Assembly (NCBI GenBank): GCA_017544125.1 | Contig: JAFYET010000322.1 | Span: forward strand, 1 to 5,636 | DNA length: 5,636 nt | DNA from: Ruminococcus sp. | GTDB taxonomy: Bacteria; Bacillota; Clostridia; Oscillospirales; Ruminococcaceae | Reading direction: 5' to 3' | In this document: positions 1 to 5,636 of the stretch, piece by piece | Position numbering within the stretch: the stretch's first letter is position 1 | Layout: each line of letters starts with the position of its first letter | Position numbers and translations under genes: made by a program | The notes under the pieces: model-generated | The model's database searches: none | What the model was told of the DNA's origin: nothing | Seen by the model: the letters and a program-made list of their open reading frames with translations, nothing else

Positions 1-2121
1 CTTCTTTGCAAGCTTTACAACGTCCTCCCAGGTCTTTGCCTTATCGAACATAAAGCCAAAGTCATCTCTTTCCTCGTATATCTTTCTGCTCAGTTCATCA
101 CGTTCCTGATATTTTTTCTCAAGCTCTGCCTTATATTCCTTCATCAGTATCTTGCCGTATACTTTTATCTTTTCATCAGGCTCCATAGCATTCCATTTGT
201 CGCTTTTAAAGCCTTTGGGCACATTTTTGTTGAGTCGGGTCATATAACGGCCGCCCCCTACATCATTGCTGTGACCAAAGTGTTTTCTGCCAAGCTCGAT
301 CTCTATCTCTTCCTTTGTTCTGGTATCAGGTTTTTTCCACAAAGTCTTTGTGGCGATTATACCAGCAGTATTGCGCTTTATCTCAGCCTTGAATTCCTCA
401 AACTCCTTTTCATTTGCAGGGGGCTTGCCATAAATGATCTCCTTGATATCGTCCTGGAATTTTGTAATGCTTCCGGGCGTAAGATTTGTCTTAAGATCGT
501 CAGTCTGAATTCTATAGGTATTGTCCATAGTCTTGTCATAATCGTTCAAAAGATCGTTAGGATCCATCAGATCGGTCTCAAGGCGGTTTTCATTCTTTTC
601 CTTTATGAATATATCGATCGTTTCCTCATCGATCTGATCGTAGTATTTATCATCAAACTCTTTTTGGTTAAATTTCGCATCGCCGCCCTTATCCGTGATA
701 TACTGTGCGAGAGCGAGCATAGTCCTTACGCTGTTTTTGTCAAAGCTGTGACCGATGAACTTTCTCTTTGCATTCTCATAATAAACATCACCGGCAGAGC
801 CCTTGCTGAACTTACTCAGCTTTTTATCAAAGTGCTTTATTTTTTGGCTCTTTAGTGCAAACGCCGTTTCCAGCTTCTGAGGGTCCTTTAACAGCTCAAA
901 CCTCTTATCCCTTGGCATACTCATCATTGCATTGACAGTCGCCTTGAATTCGGGGGAGTTTGTTATCCTTTTCTTTTCCTCCTTGAAACGCTCCGTGTTG
1001 TCCTTTACAGGCTCATCACCGTGCTCATTTGCTATAGTTATCCATGTGAGCATATCAGCAGCCATGTTCCGAGTATAAAGTGTCTTATCGTTGATATTGT
1101 ATTTACTCTCATCTAAACTCGGGTCAATACCCTCGGCTATGTCGGCTATTTTATCATTTACGGTTTTATTTGCCTCAAGTGTTTTTTTATTGAGCACCGC
1201 TATCCTTGCCTGTGCTATATCGGATATGGCCTTATTTGCCATAAATCTTGCCTGCCCCATTTTAGTTTCCGGCAGCCAGTCGGGAGAGGTGGTATCGCCC
1301 GAGCCCTTTTCACGCTTTAAGCGCATATAGTTGTCAGCAGCATTCTTAAGGGCAGTTACCATATCAAGCTCACTCTTGCCGGCAAACTTAGGATTTGTGG
1401 GGTCTGCAAGGAATGCCTTGTAATCTGCAAGGGCAGTCTTTGTCGCCTTAAGCTCGGTCGATGAAGTGCCCACACCAAAGCCAAGCCCTGTCCTGTGCTT
1501 GGCGCTAAGACCTGCCGATACGCTGTCAAGCATGGACAAGGTATGATCCTGCTGCGTTTTAAGTATAAGCTTTTCCGAAGCGGTGAGGTTTTCACCGGGC
1601 GCTGCGGGGTGCAGGTCATTAAGGGTATTTTCCATGCCGAGTTCCTTGACATAAGGCTCAATATCGATATTTGCACCGTACATGGCATTAAATATCGCAA
1701 GTGACTCGATAAATATCTTTTTACCGTCCCGTCCATTTCTATTAAACGGTGAATTTTTGCTCAAAACGGCATTATCAACGAAATTCTTCAGATACTCAGG
1801 CTTTGACAGAGTATTGAACATCTCGTTAAGGGTTATTGTGTTTAATGTCTGGATCTTATTGTTCTCATCTATATCCTTTTCTGTGAACTGACCTATCTGT
1901 TCCTTGTCACCCATGCTGGTGAATGCTGAGACCGACAGCTTTTTTTCTGCGATCACGGCATTGTAGTTCATTCTTTTATCCTTTGACTTAGCATTCGCAA
2001 CAGCAATGGCGCTGATCATATACATACCCTCGCCAAAGGCTCTGAGTGTACTTAGCTGCTCCTGCGAAAGCCCGTTATTGTTCGTTTCCTTCAAAAACTG
2101 TTCGTAAGGTTTATTTGGCAT
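1..2121 (-). CDS. Gene A: large hydrophilic helical protein of unknown function, 3' end beyond the window
   Basis: The frame is open from the ATG at 2121 to the left edge, giving 707 residues without a stop, so the C-terminus is missing. The start is supported by AGGAGG 8 nt upstream and a promoter-like motif ahead of it. The N-terminus (MPNKPYEQFLKE) is not a signal peptide, and I see no membrane segment. None of the 707 residues is cysteine, and Lys, Asp, Glu and Asn are abundant. Residues about 219-305 contain a pattern shared with gene B: DNYMRLKREK at 263-272, then G289-x2-R292. Residues 384-400 (IxNSPEFK) and 680-707 (ERDDF at 684-688, then a helix with EDVV) resemble the C-terminal module of genes B and C. 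A short element, RK-x2-GHS, occurs at 453-459 and 612-618. I do not recognise a family or catalytic motif. The coding call is firm; the function is unknown. Confidence 0.93.
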   Translation of the reverse strand, partial: MPNKPYEQFLKETNNNGLSQEQLSTLRAFGEGMYMISAIAVANAKSKDKRMNYNAVIAEKKLSVSAFTSMGDKEQIGQFTEKDIDENNKIQTLNTITLNEMFNTLSKPEYLKNFVDNAVLSKNSPFNRNGRDGKKIFIESLAIFNAMYGANIDIEPYVKELGMENTLNDLHPAAPGENLTASEKLILKTQQDHTLSMLDSVSAGLSAKHRTGLGFGVGTSSTELKATKTALADYKAFLADPTNPKFAGKSELDMVTALKNAADNYMRLKREKGSGDTTSPDWLPETKMGQARFMANKAISDIAQARIAVLNKKTLEANKTVNDKIADIAEGIDPSLDESKYNINDKTLYTRNMAADMLTWITIANEHGDEPVKDNTERFKEEKKRITNSPEFKATVNAMMSMPRDKRFELLKDPQKLETAFALKSQKIKHFDKKLSKFSKGSAGDVYYENAKRKFIGHSFDKNSVRTMLALAQYITDKGGDAKFNQKEFDDKYYDQIDEETIDIFIKEKNENRLETDLMDPNDLLNDYDKTMDNTYRIQTDDLKTNLTPGSITKFQDDIKEIIYGKPPANEKEFEEFKAEIKRNTAGIIATKTLWKKPDTRTKEEIEIELGRKHFGHSNDVGGGRYMTRLNKNVPKGFKSDKWNAMEPDEKIKVYGKILMKEYKAELEKKYQERDELSRKIYEERDDFGFMFDKAKTWEDVVKLAKK

Positions 2122-2129
2122 TGTTGATT

Positions 2130-2135
2130 CCTCCT
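2130..2135 (-). promoter_or_regulatory. Ribosome binding site of gene A
   Basis: AGGAGG on the minus strand lies 8 nt before the ATG at 2121. It is a full match to the anti-Shine-Dalgarno sequence at standard spacing. It fixes the start of gene A, which would otherwise rest only on an open frame running to the window edge. Confidence 0.9.
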
Positions 2136-2161
2136 AGGTGTTATTTTCCCTTTTCTGTAAG

Positions 2162-2191
2162 TAATACCCCTCTCCGCCGAAAATGGGTGCA
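2162..2191 (-). promoter_or_regulatory. Promoter-like two-part motif of gene A (copy 2)
   Basis: Read on the minus strand this is TGCACCCATT, an 11-nt GC-rich spacer, then GGGGTATTA. The same two blocks with the same spacing precede gene B. If TATTAC (ending one base outside the block) is the -10 box, CACCCA sits 17 nt upstream in the -35 position. CACCCA does not resemble TTGACA, so an alternative sigma factor or an activator is a reasonable inference. An A/T-rich stretch at about 2192-2215 lies just upstream, as an UP element would. The motif ends 40 nt before the ATG, giving a predicted leader of about 33 nt. The conservation is seen directly; the promoter role is inferred. Confidence 0.7.
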
Positions 2192-2223
2192 AAAACTTTT
2201 ATAAATTATTCCACAGATATTAC

Positions 2224-2259
2224 AAAACGGGAATGGCATTTCTCCGCCATTCCCGTTTT
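2224..2259 (-). terminator. Intrinsic terminator of gene B
   Basis: A perfect 14-bp inverted repeat (AAAACGGGAATGGC at 2224-2237, its complement at 2246-2259) encloses an 8-nt loop. It begins 17 nt after the stop codon of gene B. In the minus direction the stem ends in UUUU followed by GUAAU. In the plus direction it is followed by a short T run as well, so it could act both ways, although no plus-strand gene is present. It separates gene B from the promoter of gene A. Confidence 0.88.
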
Positions 2260-2276
2260 TCATATATTCTATAGGC

Positions 2277-5012
2277 TTACAACGCTTTGGGCTGTACTTG
2301 CTTCTGCGGCTCGGGCCTGATCTTCTGCGCCATGCTCTTGGCATCCTCCTCTGCCGCACGCTTTTTATTTCCTATAAACTTATCCATAAGCTTTGCGGGG
2401 GCTTTGCTGTCGCTCATAAAGCTTATAACGTCCTTCTTGTCGATGTTGCCGATGGATTTGATAAATTCCTCATCCTTTGCAAGAATCTTGACCTGAGATA
2501 CATAATCATCAAATCCTACCTTTTCGTTATCCTCGGGCTTTACTGTGCTCTGGAACGCAAGGGCTGCGTATGCTTCCCTTACATCGGTCATTTCCTCCTC
2601 GTCAAGCTCGCCCAGATCTTCACCGCTGTGTATTACCTCTATCAGCGTTTCAAGCCCTCTCTTGGCTGTCTGCGCCGCCTGTATATTAAGGCTTACGGGC
2701 TGTTCATCGAAGTATTCCGCATTGGGGTCGTTGTCAGCATCTATTACCTCGTCAAGAGCCCCGATCATCTGCTCTGCCGATGTCTTTGCTATGTACTTTT
2801 TCTGACTTCTTTCAAGGCTTAGCTTTGTCATTTCATCAATAGAGCGGTGTGTAACGGTCATTACGGTGTCAAGGTCATATTCACTTGCAATTGAAAGGAG
2901 CTTTTCTCTTGTAAGCTCACCCACAGTTCCCTTTAGCACGTTTTCAAAAACGGAGTCCTTGGAATAGCTGTTTATATCCCCTTGATATGAGGCACTGTTT
3001 AGCTCATCCTCATGCCCCTCATACAGACCCATTTTGTAGTAGCCTACCTTTGTCATAGCCTCAACAGCAGCCTTTTTTTCTTCATCGGTAAGCTCGCCGT
3101 TGCCGTTTGCAAGGTCTGAAAGAGTGCTGAAGCCATCGGCAGCGCCCTTTGCGGCTATCCTTCTGTTGTTATCTGGCTGCTGATCCGCAGCATCCTCCAA
3201 AGCGCTGTTCTTATGCGCGGTTATCTTGTTTTTCATCTCGATATGCATCTTTTCGGATTCGGCACTTGTAATGCTGAAATCATATGATGCTATCTGATCG
3301 TCAAGGGCAGCTATGAGGGTGTTTAAAGCGTTGCTCGAATCGTTCATAGCTTTAAGACGCTTTGTGCCCTTTGCATCGAGCCTGTTCTTTTTTGCCTTTT
3401 CACGGTTCTTGCGCTGTGCATAGGCATCTACCTTTTTGCGGGCCTCGATCGCCTGTAAGCGAAGCGCCTCGGCAGCGCTCTTAAGGTCCTTGTCACTAAG
3501 GCTGCCCTTTGTTGCGGTTTCCTTAAATACCTTTGAGACCATTGAAAGCTGCTTTAGTGCTTCCTCTGCCTGGTTATAGTCATCGCCGCCCATGCGTACA
3601 TTCTGCTGTGCCTCGCCGCAGGCAGCTATGCAGAGATCAAGCTCACCTATGGTCTTTGCGAATGCCGTATTGCGGGAAGCCATGTTCATGCGGTACTTAT
3701 CGTATTTCCTTGCCTTTATGGCAGCATCTATCCTTGCAAGCTGCTTCTGCTCGGCTTCTATCGTCTTGGATATGGCGCAGGAGGGCAGCTTTTTGGCAAG
3801 CTTTTCCAACTTAGGAAGGTGTTCATCTCTGAGGTCTATTATTGTTGCGTCAACAAATTCGTCATGCTCGGTGAACTGAAAAGAATCAGGATCATAGATC
3901 TCATCTATCCTTTTTGAATGGGCATCTGCTTTATCTAAGGTATCCTTGACAGCCTTAACTACTTTGTCAGGATTTATCTCATTTGTCTTTAATACCCTGA
4001 CCTTGTCTTCCTCAAGTTGTAAGCGTACCTCGAATTTATCAGTTCCCAGCCTTGTCAGATTCCTGAGCGAGCTTCTGAAGGCTTTATATATCTGATTATC
4101 CTTGATCCTATCTATATTGCCGGATCCTTTTATATCATCAAGGTGATCATTTGCCTGGGTAACAAGCTCTCCTGTAAGGCGCTGGAATTCCTTTGCGTTA
4201 TTAAGCGTTTCGAGATGCTTCTGCCTTATCTCATCGAGCTGCTCTGCAGTCTTTGCTTTCATGATCTCGTCAAGCTCGTTTGGCAATTTATAGAATATCG
4301 GCTTATCGGGGGAATACTCGTAATCCTCTTCAACTTTAAACTTATACGAGGCAGTCGCCGGCTGAGGGTTATCACCGAACATTTTATGAAACTGACGTAT
4401 TTCATCAGCCGTCACTTCTGTGTGCTGCTTGTATATATCGCCTACAAACGGCACATCCAGAATATCCCTGTTAATGAGGATGATTTTATCTGAAAATTTC
4501 TCGTATTCAGGTGTTTTTACTTCATCACTCCATTTCTGGCCGGAGTTTTCAAGAATTGATTTAAGACCTCCATTGAGCTGGTTTGCCCATGCCAGTTTTT
4601 TACCCTCTTCTGTCTTGCAAAGCGCCATATCATGTGCGAGAGCATCGGAAAAACCGGGATCGTCCATAATATTTGCCTCTTGTATCTCGCCGTCAGCCAC
4701 ACGCTGTTTCCATTCTTTATACTTCTTGCCTGTTTCTATTACCGCATTTGAGCGTATTCTGGCAAGCTCCTCCGAGAGCTTATAGACGATCTGCTTTTTG
4801 GCAGGGTCTATCTCACCCTCTGGTGTAAGCTCGGCAAGATGCTTGTAAAATGCCTCAACAGTATCTCCTATACTATCGGCTTCCTCGTTGTTGCGACCCT
4901 CCAGAACGGGCAGCTTTGAGTAATTATTGATAAGCAGCTCTGCAAGCTCGGGTGTTTTGCCCTCGTTTGCAAGCGTTATATATCTTTGCAGCATTTCCTG
5001 ATTTACAGCCAT
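2277..5012 (-). CDS. Gene B: 911-residue hydrophilic helical protein of unknown function, complete
   Basis: The start is the ATG at 5012 (MAVNQEML), not the in-frame ATG at 5030. GGAGG lies between the two ATGs, 8 nt before the inner one, so the outer start would translate through the ribosome binding site. No signal peptide or membrane segment is visible. There are only four cysteines (132, 412, 461, 465). The protein is Lys/Glu/Asp/Ala-rich and probably mostly helical. Around residues 400-450 it is charged and may be coiled-coil. A strongly basic stretch lies at 525-554, inside a module (about 475-565) shared with gene A: DAYAQRKNREK, then KG-x2-R. An acidic patch lies at 797-811. The last 78 residues form a module shared with gene C, ending in a Pro/Gln/Lys tail (VQPKAL). 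It has its own promoter-like motif and terminator, so it is probably monocistronic. I do not recognise the family. A structural or scaffold role is possible but unsupported. Confidence 0.95.
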   Translation of the reverse strand: MAVNQEMLQRYITLANEGKTPELAELLINNYSKLPVLEGRNNEEADSIGDTVEAFYKHLAELTPEGEIDPAKKQIVYKLSEELARIRSNAVIETGKKYKEWKQRVADGEIQEANIMDDPGFSDALAHDMALCKTEEGKKLAWANQLNGGLKSILENSGQKWSDEVKTPEYEKFSDKIILINRDILDVPFVGDIYKQHTEVTADEIRQFHKMFGDNPQPATASYKFKVEEDYEYSPDKPIFYKLPNELDEIMKAKTAEQLDEIRQKHLETLNNAKEFQRLTGELVTQANDHLDDIKGSGNIDRIKDNQIYKAFRSSLRNLTRLGTDKFEVRLQLEEDKVRVLKTNEINPDKVVKAVKDTLDKADAHSKRIDEIYDPDSFQFTEHDEFVDATIIDLRDEHLPKLEKLAKKLPSCAISKTIEAEQKQLARIDAAIKARKYDKYRMNMASRNTAFAKTIGELDLCIAACGEAQQNVRMGGDDYNQAEEALKQLSMVSKVFKETATKGSLSDKDLKSAAEALRLQAIEARKKVDAYAQRKNREKAKKNRLDAKGTKRLKAMNDSSNALNTLIAALDDQIASYDFSITSAESEKMHIEMKNKITAHKNSALEDAADQQPDNNRRIAAKGAADGFSTLSDLANGNGELTDEEKKAAVEAMTKVGYYKMGLYEGHEDELNSASYQGDINSYSKDSVFENVLKGTVGELTREKLLSIASEYDLDTVMTVTHRSIDEMTKLSLERSQKKYIAKTSAEQMIGALDEVIDADNDPNAEYFDEQPVSLNIQAAQTAKRGLETLIEVIHSGEDLGELDEEEMTDVREAYAALAFQSTVKPEDNEKVGFDDYVSQVKILAKDEEFIKSIGNIDKKDVISFMSDSKAPAKLMDKFIGNKKRAAEEDAKSMAQKIRPEPQKQVQPKAL

Positions 5013-5020
5013 GATAAATA

Positions 5021-5025
5021 CCTCC
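5021..5025 (-). promoter_or_regulatory. Ribosome binding site of gene B, decides the start
   Basis: GGAGG on the minus strand is 8 nt before the ATG at 5012 and lies inside the six-codon extension that would result from using the ATG at 5030. No comparable site precedes 5030: the sequence there is A-rich (CAAAAAAACATAA). The inner start is therefore preferred. Confidence 0.88.
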
Positions 5026-5053
5026 GTCATTTATGTTTTTTTGCCTTCATACA

Positions 5054-5083
5054 TAATACCCCCGTGCCGCCCGAATGGGTGCA
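5054..5083 (-). promoter_or_regulatory. Promoter-like two-part motif of gene B (copy 1)
   Basis: On the minus strand this reads TGCACCCATT, 11 nt, then GGGGTATTA. Both outer blocks are identical to the copy ahead of gene A, and 22 of 30 positions match without gaps. The spacers diverge but both are GC-rich (CGGCGG in one, GGGCGG in the other, offset by one base). TATTAT at its downstream end is a good -10 candidate (5 of 6 to TATAAT). The -35 region is not of the housekeeping type. The motif ends 41 nt before the ATG of gene B. The A/T-rich tract upstream (about 5085-5099) is also the U-tract of the gene C terminator. Confidence 0.7.
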
Positions 5084-5096
5084 TAGAATTAAAAAA

Positions 5097-5135
5097 TAAG
5101 GCAACACAGTACGTATATCGTACTGTATTGCCTTA
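5097..5135 (-). terminator. Intrinsic terminator of gene C
   Basis: A 17-bp stem (5097-5113 with 5119-5135) has a 5-nt loop and begins 15 nt after the stop codon of gene C. On the minus-strand RNA it is followed by UUUUUU. The single non-Watson-Crick position (5105 with 5127) is a G-U pair in minus-strand RNA but a C-A mismatch in plus-strand RNA. This supports function in the minus direction. Confidence 0.92.
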
Positions 5136-5150
5136 ATGAGCATTTATCTT

Positions 5151-5636
5151 TTATTTGAGCTTGGGCTGAACAGGTGCTTTATCCATCTGAAGATCATTAG
5201 CCTTCTTCTCCCTGATCTTTTCCAATGCCTTTTCCTTGCCGACCTTGATATGTGCCTCACCGAGCTTAGCCATAAGCCCCTTGCCGTTCTTGACTGTTGC
5301 GGCATTTATCAAATCATCAACAGAGTTATCCTGCATCATGCGCTGGAAATCGTCACGCTCTATGATAGTTTTCATATGTGTCTGTACATCCATACTAAAC
5401 AAGCTGGAATTGTCGATCTCCTTGATCTGCCCGTTCTTTAAAGCTGATTCGTATTTGTTATTGACTGTCTTTATAGCAATTATCTTTGCAAGATTCTGAG
5501 CGACCTGCTGCTTTGCTACAAATTCCTCCATTGGTGACGGCTTATCGTTGGTTATAGGCATAGGTCTGTGCTTTTTTAGTTCTTCCACGGTCTCTTTGTA
5601 CTTGTTATCAAAGTCTTTTTTATTATTAATGCTTTC
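5151..5636 (-). CDS. Gene C: C-terminal 161 residues of a charged helical protein, 5' end beyond the window
   Basis: The frame stays open from the stop codon (TAA at 5151-5153) to the right edge, so the true start lies outside. A GTG at 5588 is in frame but lacks a convincing ribosome binding site, and coding-like sequence (KKDFDNKYKETV) continues upstream of it. It is best read as an internal valine. Visible residues (1 = edge) include a Pro-rich linker at about 24-36 (RPMPITNDKPSP), then helices to the end. There is no cysteine. Residues about 81-140 align with the C-terminus of gene B: ERDDF at 93-97, DDLI at 107-110, LMAKL at 121-125. The protein ends in a VQPK-containing tail (APVQPKLK), close to that of gene B. 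It is followed by a strong terminator, so it is probably the last gene of its transcript. The function is unknown. Confidence 0.9.
   Translation of the reverse strand, partial: ESINNKKDFDNKYKETVEELKKHRPMPITNDKPSPMEEFVAKQQVAQNLAKIIAIKTVNNKYESALKNGQIKEIDNSSLFSMDVQTHMKTIIERDDFQRMMQDNSVDDLINAATVKNGKGLMAKLGEAHIKVGKEKALEKIREKKANDLQMDKAPVQPKLK

Noticed and set aside
271..855. Plus-strand open frame of 194 codons
   Set aside because: It lies opposite gene A in a shadow frame, with a Leu/Ile/Phe-rich translation typical of the antisense of Lys/Glu/Asp-rich coding DNA, and no ribosome binding site.
2162..2191. Two-part motif as a transcribed RNA structure or riboswitch
   Set aside because: The only pairing possible between ACCC and GGGT is short, the spacer is not conserved in a covarying way, and the position and -10-like end fit a promoter better.
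2141..2359. Minus-strand open frame across the end of gene B and the following gap
   Set aside because: It runs through the gene B terminator and the gene A promoter motif, is out of frame with both genes, and encodes an Arg-rich low-complexity start.
2298..2822. Plus-strand open frame of 174 codons, hydrophobic and membrane-protein-like
   Set aside because: It is antisense to the 3' part of gene B. Its hydrophobicity comes from the antisense of charged codons, and it has no ribosome binding site or promoter.
1..5012. Possible similarity of the gene A N-terminus (NNGLSQEQ...GMYM) to gene B residues about 634-662 (GNGELTDEE...GYYKM)
   Set aside because: Only a few residues agree, and neither motif continues into a convincing alignment.
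5586..5588. GTG as start codon of gene C
   Set aside because: There is no clear ribosome binding site, and the open frame continues upstream to the edge with similar composition, so gene C is treated as 5'-truncated.

Overview
The window holds three consecutive genes, all on the minus strand. Transcription runs right to left, so the order is gene C (5636-5151), gene B (5012-2277), gene A (2121-1). Genes C and A run off the window edges: C lacks its 5' end and A lacks its 3' end. Only gene B (911 codons) is complete. The two gaps, 138 and 155 bp, hold only expression signals. I see no RNA gene, mobile element, CRISPR array or plus-strand gene.

Organism (inference): moderate G+C, strong AGGAGG-type ribosome binding sites, intrinsic terminators with U-tracts and Lys/Glu/Asp/Asn-rich proteins fit a Gram-positive Clostridia member. 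The style resembles Ruminococcus-type gut bacteria. This rests on impression, not on a marker gene.

Genes: I cannot assign a known function to any of the three proteins. All are hydrophilic, strongly charged and predicted helical, with no signal peptide or membrane segment where the terminus is visible, and with almost no cysteine (0 in 707 residues of A, 4 in 911 of B, 0 in 161 of C). They look like distant members of one family. B and C share a C-terminal helical module and a VQPK-containing tail. The truncated end of A appears to enter the same module. A and B also share a mid-protein module with a D-x-Y-x3-K then G-x2-R pattern.

Expression: genes B and A are each preceded by the same two-part motif, TGCACCCATT-N11-GGGGTATTA, 41 and 40 nt before the ATG. 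Genes C and B each end in an intrinsic terminator 15-20 nt after the stop codon. The arrangement is therefore separate, individually terminated transcription units under one common promoter type. This suggests a regulon of related proteins rather than one operon. The repeated promoter and the shared protein modules are the most interesting content. The system has no function I can name.
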